Origin: Bacteroidia bacterium
GTDB lineage: Bacteria; Bacteroidota; Bacteroidia; J057
Direction of reading: 5' to 3'
Assembly: GCA_019695295.1 (NCBI GenBank)
Contig: JAIBAH010000023.1
Coordinates: 1 to 46,165, forward strand
Length of the DNA: 46,165 bases
Shown: piece by piece, positions 1 to 8,643 of the stretch
Layout: the number at the start of each line of letters is the position of its first letter
Numbering within the stretch: the stretch's first letter is position 1
Position numbers and translations under genes: made by a program
The notes under the pieces: model-generated
Databases searched by the model: none
Told to the model about the DNA's origin: nothing
The model's input: only the letters and a program-made list of their open reading frames with translations

Positions 1-178
1 CTTTTTAGGGTAAAATAAGGGACTTTTGAATAATGAGAATTTATGTAAATTTAAAGAGAATCAATGTCTTATATAAGAAAGAGCGTAAGTCCTCATAATA
101 AATCTGGAGATACGACTAGTTCCGTTTAGTTCATCTCTAAAAAAAATATGGTCCTTTTTTAGGTTTTTTTTTAAACGA

Positions 179-209
179 TTGCCAATGTTAAATATTCTTT
201 TTAACTTTG
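179..209 (+). promoter_or_regulatory. Bacteroidota-type promoter of EGF lipoprotein
   Basis: TTG at 179-181 (-33 element), a 20-nt spacer, then TAACTTTG at 202-209, which matches the Bacteroidota -7 consensus TAnnTTTG exactly. The predicted leader to the ATG at 256 is about 40 nt. The rest of 1-255 has no ORF or other feature I can support. Confidence 0.6.
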
Positions 210-255
210 CATTATAATCAAAAAAGCACATTCAACTTTAAAATGTTACAAAATT

Positions 256-984
256 ATGAAAAACGTATTTTTATGTCTATTTTTTGTGTTTTGTTTATGT
301 ATGGTTTCTTGTAATAAGAAAGACTGTGGGGAAGGCGTTTACGAAAAGGGAGAATGTTTATGTAATGCCGGATGGAAAAAAGACGCAAATGGAAGATGTA
401 CGGAACAAGACCTTTGCTATAATAAGGACTGTGGAGAGCACGGTAATTGCAATTCACAAGGAAATTGTGAGTGTGATCCGGGCTGGGCGATTGGCGGCTC
501 GGGGAAATGTGACACTCAGGACCTCTGTTATAATAAAGATTGTGGGCACGGAACTTGTTCCTCTCCTTCGGGTGTCTGCAATTGTGACCCGTATTATGAA
601 AAAGACGCAAATGGAATATGTACAATAGAGGTTCGTTCCAGATTTGTAGGGACCTGGAGAGGAGATCATGTAAATACCGTTTCAGGAAACAGTTCCGGAA
701 TCTATGATTTCACCATTACTGCACCTGATTTTGATATAACCAAAATCAAAATCTCTAATTTATTTAATTATAGCTGTAATAGTGGAAGGTTAGAAATTTA
801 TACCACTATTGGTTCGAGTGGGAATACCGCAGCCGGCGCAAGCTCTTTATGCTCCCAATATCCAGTATCCAATAATTTTTCCATCCAATTTATTGATCCT
901 AATACCATCAAGCTCAGAGGATTTGTAGAAGATGGCGGAACGGGACTTGGCTGGAATCTGGAAGGAATATATTCCAGGCAATAA
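256..984 (+). CDS. Lipoprotein with three EGF-like repeats
   Basis: 242 aa. The signal peptide ends in a lipobox (CMVSC, Cys19), so this is an envelope lipoprotein, possibly surface-exposed. Three EGF-like modules follow at about residues 19-48, 54-85 and 91-122. Modules 2 and 3 have the six-cysteine pattern (C54, C59, C65, C71, C73, C85 and C91, C96, C101, C108, C110, C122). Module 1 has only C24, C34, C36 and C48 besides the lipidated C19. The modules share the motif CYNKDCG and the phrase KDANG, and the DNA repeats too (around 376-393 and 598-615), so they arose by internal duplication. Residues 128-242 form a beta-rich domain starting FVGTWRG, resembling lipocalin-like lipoprotein domains. 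Function unknown; EGF modules usually mediate protein or glycan contacts. It is monocistronic, with its own promoter and a hairpin behind it. Confidence 0.85.
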   Translation: MKNVFLCLFFVFCLCMVSCNKKDCGEGVYEKGECLCNAGWKKDANGRCTEQDLCYNKDCGEHGNCNSQGNCECDPGWAIGGSGKCDTQDLCYNKDCGHGTCSSPSGVCNCDPYYEKDANGICTIEVRSRFVGTWRGDHVNTVSGNSSGIYDFTITAPDFDITKIKISNLFNYSCNSGRLEIYTTIGSSGNTAAGASSLCSQYPVSNNFSIQFIDPNTIKLRGFVEDGGTGLGWNLEGIYSRQ

Positions 985-990
985 TCTCTC

Positions 991-1026
991 AAAGAACCGG
1001 ATTGTTTTATGCTTTTGGGTTCTTTT
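991..1026 (+). terminator. Weak hairpin terminator after EGF lipoprotein
   Basis: AAAGAACC (991-998) pairs with GGTTCTTT (1018-1025). The loop is 19 nt and the T run short, so it is a modest candidate 6 nt after the stop codon. Confidence 0.4.
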
Positions 1027-1153
1027 GCAAGTTATTTGGAGCTATTCAATATGCTGAAATGTTCTGCATACAATCCATAGCTTTTTTTTGTATAAAATTG
1101 ATTTTTTAAACAAAATCCATAGGGTTTGGTTATTAAAAAATTAATCAAAAGGA

Positions 1154-2395
1154 ATGCGAATACTGATTTTTGCAGTACATTTTCCGTATCCTGAATTCAA
1201 TGGATACAGTTTTACCATAATGGAAACCGTCCGGAGGCTGAGTGCTGCGGGTGCTGAGGTGACTGTATTTGGAATGCATAAGTCAGGGGAAGCTTTTGAT
1301 TTTACGAAAATGCCGGAAGAGGTGAAATCGATTGCTGATTATATTTCGGTGGAAATCAATCCGGTAATCACCCCGGTAGAAAAATACGTGAATTTCTTTT
1401 TTTCTTCCCAGTCGCTGGAAATGGAAAAATATTATTCACAGGGAGTAGAACAGGAATTGCTGAAAGTGCTGGAAAACAATACTTTTGATATCATACAAAT
1501 AGAAGATATCCAGCTTTCAAAATACCTGAAAATAATCTATGCAAAGCACGGAGGGCAAATTGTTTTAAGAATTCATAAGTTACCCTCGTTTGAGTTACAG
1601 GCTGCTATATCCCGTTCAAAGGGGAAAATCGCTGTAAGTATGGCAAACGAAATCAGGAACAGGATGAAAGAGCAGGAAACCCGGGTACTTTTATTCGAAG
1701 ATATAGATTATATTCTGACTTTGGGGGAAGCAGACAAACAATACATTCAGCAGCTTTTCCAAAATGCAATCAAACAAAAAGTAGAAGGAATTAATAAAGC
1801 TACAGTAAAAATGCTTTCCCTGGGATGGAATATTTCCCTTTCAGGAGAAGCTCCGGTAAGAGAGAAAGGCGTAATTTATACCGGTTCACTTCAGTATCCG
1901 GCAAACCTCAGTGCTTTCTCCCGTTTTTTTCAGAATATCTGGCTGCCCGTTTACAAAATGTATCCTGACATCCGTCTTCATGTGGTTTCAAGGGTAAAAC
2001 CGGAGGGAAATATGGGGAATATTGGCCTCAGCGAAGGAGTAGTCTGGGAAGGAGAAATAGCCGGTTACTATGATTTCCTTCGCAGCAAAAGCATCATGGT
2101 ACTACCGGTGTACGAATCCGATGGCTGGCAAAAAAGGCTATGGGAAGGAATGGCCTGCGGGTGTGCTTTGGTGGTTACACCGCCTGCGATGGATGGGGTT
2201 AGGATTGTACATGGAGAACATGCTTTGATAGCCAAAGGAGAAGCCGAATTCCGCCGGTATCTTGGAACGCTCATTGAACATGAAAATATAGCCGATACCA
2301 TCGGAAGACATGCAGGTGAATACGTAAGTCGTTTAACCTCAGAAAATAAAACCTCGGAAGAACTCACTGGATTTTATCAGAAATTGATTTTATGA
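1154..2395 (+). CDS. Glycosyltransferase family 4-like protein
   Basis: 413 aa cytoplasmic or membrane-associated GT-B glycosyltransferase. The N-terminus (MRILIFAVHFPYPEFNG) is the first Rossmann strand and glycine loop typical of GT4 enzymes. The C-terminal half has the donor-binding fold: IYTGSLQYPANLSAF, then VLPVYESDGWQKRLWEGMACGCALV, which matches the GT4 E-x7-E region. The sugar donor and acceptor cannot be read from the sequence. An AAAGG precedes the ATG by a few bases. The stop overlaps the next GT start by ATGA, so the two are translationally coupled and probably act in the same glycan pathway (lipopolysaccharide, exopolysaccharide or glycoprotein glycan). Confidence 0.88.
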   Translation: MRILIFAVHFPYPEFNGYSFTIMETVRRLSAAGAEVTVFGMHKSGEAFDFTKMPEEVKSIADYISVEINPVITPVEKYVNFFFSSQSLEMEKYYSQGVEQELLKVLENNTFDIIQIEDIQLSKYLKIIYAKHGGQIVLRIHKLPSFELQAAISRSKGKIAVSMANEIRNRMKEQETRVLLFEDIDYILTLGEADKQYIQQLFQNAIKQKVEGINKATVKMLSLGWNISLSGEAPVREKGVIYTGSLQYPANLSAFSRFFQNIWLPVYKMYPDIRLHVVSRVKPEGNMGNIGLSEGVVWEGEIAGYYDFLRSKSIMVLPVYESDGWQKRLWEGMACGCALVVTPPAMDGVRIVHGEHALIAKGEAEFRRYLGTLIEHENIADTIGRHAGEYVSRLTSENKTSEELTGFYQKLIL

Positions 2396-3606
2396 AAATA
2401 CTCATGGTTTGTATAAAGCCTCCTTTTCCTGCGAAAGACGGAGCTTCAGTAGTGATGAAAGTAAGCATTCAGTCTTTGGTTGAAGAAGGGCATGATGTAA
2501 GTGTAATTCTGATGAGCACCCAAAAACATACAATGAATGAATCCGATATTCCAACGGAGTTCAGGGGGAAGGTTCATTTTGAAATCGTACAGGTAAATAC
2601 TGCTTTTACCCAATGGGGACTATTGAAGAACTATCTTTTTTCCCGTCAGCCATTTCATGCCGAAAGGTTTAATATTCCGGATTTTCGCAAGAGACTGGAA
2701 AACCTGTTACAAAGCCGCAGTTTTGATATTATTCAACTGGACGGATTATATATGGCTGAATACTTAGATACAATAAGACGTCATTCGAAAGCAAAAATTG
2801 TGCTTCGTGCCCATAATCTCGAGCAGGAAATCTGGTACAGAATGAGGGCAAATGAAAAAAATCTTCTCAAAAAAATATATCTGAAAAGTCTTGCAGACAG
2901 GCACCAGGAATACGAATGGGGGATATTGAACCGGGAAGAACTGGATGGAATCGTGTGCCTTTCCGCTAGAGACGCCCGAATGATGAAGGAGGCAGGAGTA
3001 TCCAAACCGGTAATCGTGGCAGAATATAGCATTGATGTTTCAGAAATGGGAAAAAAGAATCCCTTTCCCGGTGAAGTAAAATACCCGGTTTTCTTTATCG
3101 GCTCTATGGACTGGACGCCTAATATTGAGGGGGTTAACTGGTTTTTGAATGAAGTATGGGATAGAGTCCGCTTACGTTTTCCGGATCTTATCTTTTATAT
3201 AGCAGGGCGAAATATGCCCGAAGGATTTGCGGAGGGAATCAGGGGGGTCAGGGTTATCGGAGAAGTAGAAGATGCGCACGAATTCATGGCATCGGGAGGG
3301 GTAATGCTTGCGCCTTTGCTTACAGGAGGAGGAATTCGGATTAAAATCATAGAAGGAATGGCAATGGCAAAACCTGTCGTGGCTACTACGCTGGCAATGG
3401 AAGGAAACCCCGCCAAAAATGGGGTTGAAGTACTGATTGCAGACTCTCCCGTTGCATTTGCAGAAGGAGTCATTCTGCTTCTCCAAAACCACGATATAGC
3501 CCGGAAAATGGGGGTAGCTGCAAGAGAATTTTCATTAAATTATTTTAACAATAAAAATATCACCCTCAAGGTATTATCTTTTTACCATAATCTAACGAAT
3601 AATTAA
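2392..3606 (+). CDS. Glycosyltransferase family 4
   Basis: 404 aa GT-B glycosyltransferase, paralogous in layout to the gene before it. N-terminal domain from MKILMVCIKPPFPAKDG (glycine loop). The C-terminal donor domain has PVFFIGSMDWTPNIEGV, LAPLLTGGGIRIK and IIEGMAMAKPVVATTLAMEG, the canonical GT4 nucleotide-sugar site. Similar enzymes decorate polysaccharides in Bacteroidota. The start ATG sits inside the previous stop (ATGA). No terminator is visible behind it. Confidence 0.92.
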   Translation: MKILMVCIKPPFPAKDGASVVMKVSIQSLVEEGHDVSVILMSTQKHTMNESDIPTEFRGKVHFEIVQVNTAFTQWGLLKNYLFSRQPFHAERFNIPDFRKRLENLLQSRSFDIIQLDGLYMAEYLDTIRRHSKAKIVLRAHNLEQEIWYRMRANEKNLLKKIYLKSLADRHQEYEWGILNREELDGIVCLSARDARMMKEAGVSKPVIVAEYSIDVSEMGKKNPFPGEVKYPVFFIGSMDWTPNIEGVNWFLNEVWDRVRLRFPDLIFYIAGRNMPEGFAEGIRGVRVIGEVEDAHEFMASGGVMLAPLLTGGGIRIKIIEGMAMAKPVVATTLAMEGNPAKNGVEVLIADSPVAFAEGVILLLQNHDIARKMGVAAREFSLNYFNNKNITLKVLSFYHNLTNN

Positions 3607-3648
3607 GATTGTATTAAAAAAGTTTGTAATTTCGTAAAAGTATTAATT

Positions 3649-3677
3649 GCTTTTGCGATGGATGCGTAAGCAAAAGC
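3649..3677 (+). other. Hairpin in the leader of the OmpP1-type porin
   Basis: GCTTTTGC (3649-3656) and GCAAAAGC (3670-3677) form a perfect 8-bp stem with a 13-nt loop. There is no T run after it, so it is not a normal terminator. It lies 83 nt before the porin ATG and could be an mRNA-stability or operator element. Confidence 0.35.
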
Positions 3678-3759
3678 GTCATTACCGTTTTGATATATCA
3701 GTGAATGAAGAAAATAAATCCGAATGAAGCGATTCGATAAGTTAGTTTAAGCCAAAGGG

Positions 3760-5010
3760 ATGTCATATTATTTAAAAAATTCTGCGGCCTGCATTATATT
3801 CTTTTTTTGTGCTGCTTTTTCTGCGTTGGGAGGAGAGACAGGAGGGATTGACATCAATTATGATGTGATACGCTCTGCTGGTATGGGAAATACGGGAGCA
3901 GGGTTTTCTTTGGGGGCAGGAAGCGTTTTTCTGAATCCCGGGGCACTTCCGATGCAATACAAAAATCAGTTTGCCATCAGCGCAACCTCCAATTTATCCT
4001 ACACAGCGTATCAGAACCGTACTCCCTCCCTGTATAAAACCGTAAGCAATCCTCAGTGGACCACTCCTTTTGGCGTTTACGGAATTTTCAGGCTGAATAA
4101 ATATAGCCGGTGGGCATTGGGAATATCTGTAAACTCGCCTTTTTCTATCAAGACGTCCTGGAAAAACGACTGGAAAGGCAGAGCAATTGTCAATAATTAT
4201 GTTTTCAATACAATCATTATTCAACCGGCAGTGAGTTACAGAATTTCCGAAAAGGTGGGAGTAGGAGTCGGGTTAATGTATTGCAGGGCAGGTTTATGGA
4301 CAGACAGAGTCATCCCGGATATTATTCCCTCCAATGGGGAAACCAATATGAGAATTTATGGAAATGGTCAGGGATGGGGCCTCAATACCGGAGTCTATGT
4401 AAGGTGGAATGAGAGAGTCAGTGCCGGAGTGAATCTGAGAACCCCCGTAATGCTTCATCTAAAAAAAGGCAAAGTATCCGTTGACGCTCTGAATGATTCT
4501 AAAACTACTCCTTTTACCACTTTCAGTACAGAACTCCCGCTTCCGTATATTGCAACCGCAGGTATTGGTATTCGCTCCTTACGTCAGTTACTGATTGCTG
4601 CCGAGGTTTCCTATGCCGGCTGGAATTTATGGGATTCTACCGTTATCCGTTATGACAGCCTTGCAGAACAACTTCCGGAATATGCCCGTCATGTAAATCT
4701 CAGAAATACCCTTTCTTTCAAGTCGGGCGTTGAGTGGAATTCCAATGAGCATTTTACCTTTCGGTTTGGGGGGTATTACATTTTGTCTCCGGTCAGAAAT
4801 GGCTTTGTAAGCCCTGAATACCCCGACGCCAACCGGATTGGACTCACCGCAGGGCTTGGAATTACTCCGGCTGAAAATTTTCATATAGAAATGAGTGGAA
4901 AATATGAAATGACGGGGGAAAGAACCTTTACTTTTACTCAGGAGGGATTTTCCGGGATTTACAAAATGAATACCTACGGTGCCGGAATCAGTATGGCATA
5001 TGATTTTTAA
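3760..5010 (+). CDS. OmpP1/FadL/TodX-family outer membrane protein
   Basis: 416 aa. A signal peptide (to about residue 24) is followed by an FadL-family beta-barrel. The N-terminal segment resembles the FadL hatch region: RSAGMGNTGAGFSLGAGSVFLNPGAL fits the AGxGxAxxA...NPA pattern in spaced form. A mid-protein stretch with ISVNSPF and WKGRAIVN, and closely spaced amphipathic strands to the C-terminal aromatic residue (YDF), complete the barrel. Family members carry hydrophobic molecules (long-chain fatty acids, aromatics) across the outer membrane; the ligand here is unknown. It stands alone, with a hairpin in its leader and a hairpin-rich 3' region. Confidence 0.88.
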   Translation: MSYYLKNSAACIIFFFCAAFSALGGETGGIDINYDVIRSAGMGNTGAGFSLGAGSVFLNPGALPMQYKNQFAISATSNLSYTAYQNRTPSLYKTVSNPQWTTPFGVYGIFRLNKYSRWALGISVNSPFSIKTSWKNDWKGRAIVNNYVFNTIIIQPAVSYRISEKVGVGVGLMYCRAGLWTDRVIPDIIPSNGETNMRIYGNGQGWGLNTGVYVRWNERVSAGVNLRTPVMLHLKKGKVSVDALNDSKTTPFTTFSTELPLPYIATAGIGIRSLRQLLIAAEVSYAGWNLWDSTVIRYDSLAEQLPEYARHVNLRNTLSFKSGVEWNSNEHFTFRFGGYYILSPVRNGFVSPEYPDANRIGLTAGLGITPAENFHIEMSGKYEMTGERTFTFTQEGFSGIYKMNTYGAGISMAYDF

Positions 5011-5020
5011 AGAGTAAACC

Positions 5021-5087
5021 ATCAATACAATTTCCCTGAAAACCTCGCCCATGCAGGTTTTTTTCACCTGAATGTATCCTGATAAAA
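5021..5087 (-). pseudogene. Decayed C-terminal remnant of a duplicated alpha/beta hydrolase
   Basis: The 28 bases at 5016-5043 recur at 5126-5153 with one mismatch; the second copy holds the last codons and stop of the intact hydrolase. Similarity continues, with one gap and roughly two thirds identity, for about 38 more bases into the hydrolase gene. Read on the minus strand, this piece encodes a segment like SGEKNLHG and then, after a 1-nt frameshift, FSGKLY-stop. The intact gene has SGEVNLRM and FLGKLY-stop. I infer the vestige of a tandem duplicate, now too short to function. Confidence 0.6.
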
Positions 5088-5120
5088 TCAGGTTGTTGGT
5101 GGGCTTCGACACACCAACAA
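5078..5120. terminator. Hairpin pair between convergent porin and hydrolase genes
   Basis: CCTGAT-AAA-ATCAGG (5078-5092) and a perfect 9-bp stem TTGTTGGTG (5093-5101) / CACCAACAA (5112-5120) lie back to back between the two convergent genes. T runs are poor, so termination is inferred from position and stem strength. Confidence 0.4.
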
Positions 5121-5131
5121 CTTCGAAACCA

Positions 5132-6040
5132 TCAATACAATTTCCCTAAAAACACACTCATCCGTAAATTTACTTCACCGGAGTGTGTCTCCATCGGGCA
5201 GTGCCCTCCTTTGGCTATGAGATAAATACCCGTACCCGGAGGCATAGTATGATAACATTTTCGGGTTTTACGGAAAGAAACTACCCGGTCTTTTTTACCC
5301 CAAATCTGAATACACGGAACATTAATACACTGATTGGGGAACTCCTGAACCTGTGGGGAGCCCAACAGTCTCGCAATGCCACCGGCAAGTCCTTTCTGAT
5401 TCAGAATTTTCCGGTAACCCAGTACGGCTTCCTTGTCCGGCCGGATGCTGTAAGCCTTAAGGGAGAGAATCTGGCGAATACTCCCTTTTTTTAAAAATAA
5501 AAATTTTCCGGATACTTCCGCCAGTTTATATACAAAATCATTACTCAGTATTTTTTGCCTGAACTCAGACGGATTTCCAAACAGAATAAAAGCCGGGTCT
5601 ATAAAAATAATGCCCTTTACTTTTTCAGGATGCAGGAAAAACATCGTTCTGCATATTTCTCCTCCCATTGAATGGCCGCATAAAATCCATTGCTGTGTAG
5701 AATCTCCAAGCAGGCTGATGGTTTTCCAGACAAGCCCCGCCAGAAAGGAAGTAGAAAGATTGGGTAATTTCCGCTTATCACTGTATCCGAACGGCGGTAA
5801 ATCAATCGCTGTGACTTCGTATCCCTGTGAAATCAGGCTATCGGTATTTTTTCTCCACGTAAAAGTCGAACCACAAAATCCGTGTATCATCAGAATCTGT
5901 CCTTTGGGTTTTCCCTCAGGTTTCCATTGCCGAAAATGAATCTTTATACCCTCAACCTCAAGATATTTGCTTTCAGTATATTGAGAAAAGAGGAATAAGG
6001 GAATCATAAGAAAGGAGAAAATAAAAAGCGTTTTAATCAT
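5132..6040 (-). CDS. Secreted or membrane-anchored alpha/beta hydrolase
   Basis: 302 aa from the chosen start. Residues 1-20 are a signal peptide or anchor (MIKTLFIFSFLMIPLFLFSQ). The alpha/beta-hydrolase fold shows the oxyanion motif HGFCGS (about 53-58), the nucleophile elbow GHSMGG (Ser124), the acid in GKKDRV (Asp251) and GGHCP (His280), so the triad looks complete. Substrate unknown; relatives include esterases, lipases and C-C hydrolases. The frame stays open upstream to 6190, but a TAACTTTG promoter element at 6116-6123 and the signal peptide favour the ATG at 6040. Its 3' end was duplicated downstream (remnant at 5021-5087). Confidence 0.88.
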   Translation of the reverse strand: MIKTLFIFSFLMIPLFLFSQYTESKYLEVEGIKIHFRQWKPEGKPKGQILMIHGFCGSTFTWRKNTDSLISQGYEVTAIDLPPFGYSDKRKLPNLSTSFLAGLVWKTISLLGDSTQQWILCGHSMGGEICRTMFFLHPEKVKGIIFIDPAFILFGNPSEFRQKILSNDFVYKLAEVSGKFLFLKKGSIRQILSLKAYSIRPDKEAVLGYRKILNQKGLAGGIARLLGSPQVQEFPNQCINVPCIQIWGKKDRVVSFRKTRKCYHTMPPGTGIYLIAKGGHCPMETHSGEVNLRMSVFLGKLY

Positions 6041-6115
6041 ACAAATTTTTATATTCGCACTAAAAATGAGAAAGAGCCTGCTTATAGTCATCATGATAAA
6101 ACGGGATTTTTTCTG

Positions 6116-6123
6116 CAAAGTTA
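6116..6123 (-). promoter_or_regulatory. -7 element for the alpha/beta hydrolase
   Basis: TAACTTTG on the minus strand matches TAnnTTTG exactly; no clear -33 element. It lies about 75 nt upstream of the ATG at 6040 and inside the longer open frame, which argues against a start further upstream. Confidence 0.5.
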
Positions 6124-6212
6124 AATTTTTTTCTGCTTCTTTGTGTGAAATCCGGTGAATGAATGCATCTTTTGGGTGTAATGAAATCAAATTAATAAAT
6201 CAATAATTTTTT

Positions 6213-7931
6213 ATGAAACGAATACTGATTGTTTGTGTTGTATGGATGACGATGTTCAGGGCTTATGCCGAAAACAGGGTAAACAGTACTGTAAAAGAAG
6301 TAACCGTTTATCTCAACGGAGCAAAGCTGATGACAACAGCCAAAGTAAAGGTAGAAAAAGGAACTTCTGAGGTGATTTTCGAAAATCTCTCTCCTGATTT
6401 TTATGCACCCAGTCTTCAGGTAAAAATTAAAGGAGACGCCAGATTATTATCCGCTAAATTCCGGTCCCGTTATCCCGAAACCCCAAAACTCGACCCACGC
6501 ATAAAAATCATTCAGGATTCCATGGTGATACTCGGAGATATCCTGGTCGGATATACAGATGAAAAGGATGTGATTGCAGGGGAAGAAAATATGATAAAAA
6601 TTGATGTTCAGAAAATAGGAACGGCAATTTCCGGACCTTCCGGTACAGTTTCTACCTTGTCCATGACGGAAATGAAAGAGATGCTTACTTTTTACCGTAC
6701 CCGAATACTCGAAATTAAAAACCGCTGGAGAGAACTCGGGATTAAAGAAAGAAAACTGAATCAGGAACTGGCTTCTATGCGGCAGAGAATTTCCAATATC
6801 GCTTCTCCGGAAGTAAAGGTAACCGGTGAAATTGCGCTGCAAATCAACAGTAATTTCTCTCAGGAAATAGAATTAGACTGTATTTATCTGATTACTTCGG
6901 CTTCCTGGGTACCAATGTATGATATTAGTTCGGAAGGGACAGATAAGCCGGTATTGCTTACCTACAGAGGGGGAATCCGCCAGAATTCAGGATTTGACTG
7001 GAAAGAGGTAACCCTGAAATTATCTACTTCAAATCCTTTTTTAAACAACAGCCGCCCGGTTTTAAATCCTGCTTATGTAAATTACAGAGTGTATTACGGA
7101 GGATACGGAGGTCCGGCCAAAGATAATCTTGCAACGATATCATCCGCTCCTTCGAGTGCAATGAATACTTACACCTTAAAAAATGAAGATATGGACAAGG
7201 AGGAGGAACGCGGAAGATATAAATCCCTGAGCCTGTCCGACTCAATTAGTTTGGGTTTATCAAACCAGCTCCGTGACCAGGATGAAGTACAGTATGTACA
7301 GGAAGTCCTGAATAATGCCAATGCTTTCAGCGTATTACTCGATGTCCCCCTTCAGCACTCCATCAGCGCCAATGGAGAAGAGCATATCGTTGAGGTGGAG
7401 ACCCATGAAATCAAAGCATTGTATCAATATCATGCCGTACCAAAATTAGACCCTTCGGTTTTTCTGCTTGCTAAAATAACCGATTACGGACAATATAACC
7501 TGATGCCTGGCAATGCCAATATTTTTTATCAGAATACCCTGATTGGTCAGTCATTTATTGACCCCAAAACGGTAGCAGATACACTTCTGCTTTCCTTTGG
7601 AAGAGATGAAAATATCACAATCAAAAGAGTAAAAGCGGTAGATGTAACCTCCGCAAAAATTATCGGTACAAACCGAAAAGAGACCATGGCTTTTGATATT
7701 ACTGTGAAAAACAATAAGAAAGTCGCTGCCAGTATTGAAATCCTCGATCAGATACCCATCTCCAGGAATACCGATATTGTGGTGGAAACCGAAGAACTCG
7801 GCGGAGCAGAATATATAAAAGACTACGGAAAACTGCTTTGGAGGGTAAGTGTTCCCCCCAATTCCAGTAAAAAAATCCGCTTCTCCTATACCATAAAGTA
7901 TCCTAAGGATAAACAAATAGACATTCAATAA
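6213..7931 (+). CDS. MuiA-like DUF4140/DUF4139 domain protein
   Basis: 572 aa. Signal peptide ending near Ala-Tyr-Ala-Glu (residues 1-20), then a DUF4140-type N-terminal beta domain (VKEVTVYLNGAKL, about 25-110). A helical stretch (about 165-205) and a long C-terminal DUF4139 region follow (SWVPMYDISS about 230, then beta-rich to the end). Families with this layout are annotated mucoidy inhibitor MuiA; the biochemical role is unknown and they are thought to act in the periplasm or at the outer membrane. A less conserved insert lies at about 290-360. The start is well placed: ATG followed by Lys-Arg and a hydrophobic core. The gene has its own transcript and ends at a strong hairpin shared with the convergent gene. 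Confidence 0.88.
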   Translation: MKRILIVCVVWMTMFRAYAENRVNSTVKEVTVYLNGAKLMTTAKVKVEKGTSEVIFENLSPDFYAPSLQVKIKGDARLLSAKFRSRYPETPKLDPRIKIIQDSMVILGDILVGYTDEKDVIAGEENMIKIDVQKIGTAISGPSGTVSTLSMTEMKEMLTFYRTRILEIKNRWRELGIKERKLNQELASMRQRISNIASPEVKVTGEIALQINSNFSQEIELDCIYLITSASWVPMYDISSEGTDKPVLLTYRGGIRQNSGFDWKEVTLKLSTSNPFLNNSRPVLNPAYVNYRVYYGGYGGPAKDNLATISSAPSSAMNTYTLKNEDMDKEEERGRYKSLSLSDSISLGLSNQLRDQDEVQYVQEVLNNANAFSVLLDVPLQHSISANGEEHIVEVETHEIKALYQYHAVPKLDPSVFLLAKITDYGQYNLMPGNANIFYQNTLIGQSFIDPKTVADTLLLSFGRDENITIKRVKAVDVTSAKIIGTNRKETMAFDITVKNNKKVAASIEILDQIPISRNTDIVVETEELGGAEYIKDYGKLLWRVSVPPNSSKKIRFSYTIKYPKDKQIDIQ

Positions 7932-7960
7932 GAAAAAGAGTTTTGTCTCCAAAGTGTATT

Positions 7961-8004
7961 CCCCGCCGTTGACTGTTTTCTGCAGACCGACGACGGGGAT
8001 TTTT
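7961..8004. terminator. Bidirectional hairpin between muiA-like gene and convergent ORF
   Basis: CCCCGCCGTTG (7961-7971) pairs with CGACGACGGGG (7988-7998) with two non-pairing positions, followed by ATTTTT. It lies 29 nt after one stop and 2 nt beyond the other, so it can serve both genes. Confidence 0.65.
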
Positions 8005-8006
8005 AA

Positions 8007-8549
8007 CTACTTTCCGTTTTTCTTCAAAAATTTCTGATAGGGTTTTTGAAAATCCCCCAGATTCTTTGCCGGCGGAAATTCCAAAAGCGGGTTACAATGA
8101 TATGCTTTATCTACCTCAGTATTAATTACACTTCCCAATCTTACTACTTTTCCTCTGGAATAGGCAAAATGATAATTCAGGGTTGCCAGAGTCGGATAGT
8201 CAAATTCATTTTCATACACATGCCCTTGAATTTCTACGCTTTCCATTTTCCCTTTTGTATTCACATTTCCTCCGGCAATCACGGTTGCCGTTAATTTAAC
8301 GGAATAACGGCTTGCATCGTAGGTGCAGGGGATGATTTCCGTCGCATCCACCCGGATAAGACTTGCAAACACCCTTTCTCCGCCGGGATTTTTATCACAA
8401 CAATCGCAATAATCCACGAGATACGGATTGTCCTTCAGATATTTTACCAGGCTTTTGGCTTCTTCCATCGTCATATCTTCAATCGGGTCAGCCATGACAG
8501 CCAAAAAAGTAAAACAAAAAAGTAGTAAAACGAACAATTTTCTGGTCAT
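8007..8549 (-). CDS. Secreted protein of unknown function with CDCC motif
   Basis: 180 aa. A clear signal peptide (MTRKLFVLLLFCFTFLAVMA) is cut before Asp-Pro. The mature part has a short helical region (EEAKSLVKYL), a cysteine cluster YCDCCDKNPGG at about 47-57, then a beta-rich domain with further cysteines (IIPCTYD, YHCNPLL). The cysteines suggest disulfides or metal binding. I do not recognise the family. It has its own promoter (8644-8674) and shares the downstream terminator with the convergent gene. Confidence 0.8.
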   Translation of the reverse strand: MTRKLFVLLLFCFTFLAVMADPIEDMTMEEAKSLVKYLKDNPYLVDYCDCCDKNPGGERVFASLIRVDATEIIPCTYDASRYSVKLTATVIAGGNVNTKGKMESVEIQGHVYENEFDYPTLATLNYHFAYSRGKVVRLGSVINTEVDKAYHCNPLLEFPPAKNLGDFQKPYQKFLKKNGK

Positions 8550-8643
8550 AATTTATGAGGTATAAAAGTTTATATTTGATTAAAAATAATGAGAACCTGG
8601 CTTTGGAACTGTTAAACATGTATCGTGAAAGATCCATCTGATA

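Noticed and set aside
104-140. Possible terminator for a gene left of the window
   Set aside because: The GAGAT/ATCTC pairing is short and is followed by As rather than Ts on the plus strand, and no coding frame ends upstream of it.
4627-5112. 161-codon minus-strand open frame overlapping the porin gene
   Set aside because: It is antisense to a well-supported FadL-family gene, its composition is not protein-like, and its start falls in the hairpin and duplicate-remnant region.
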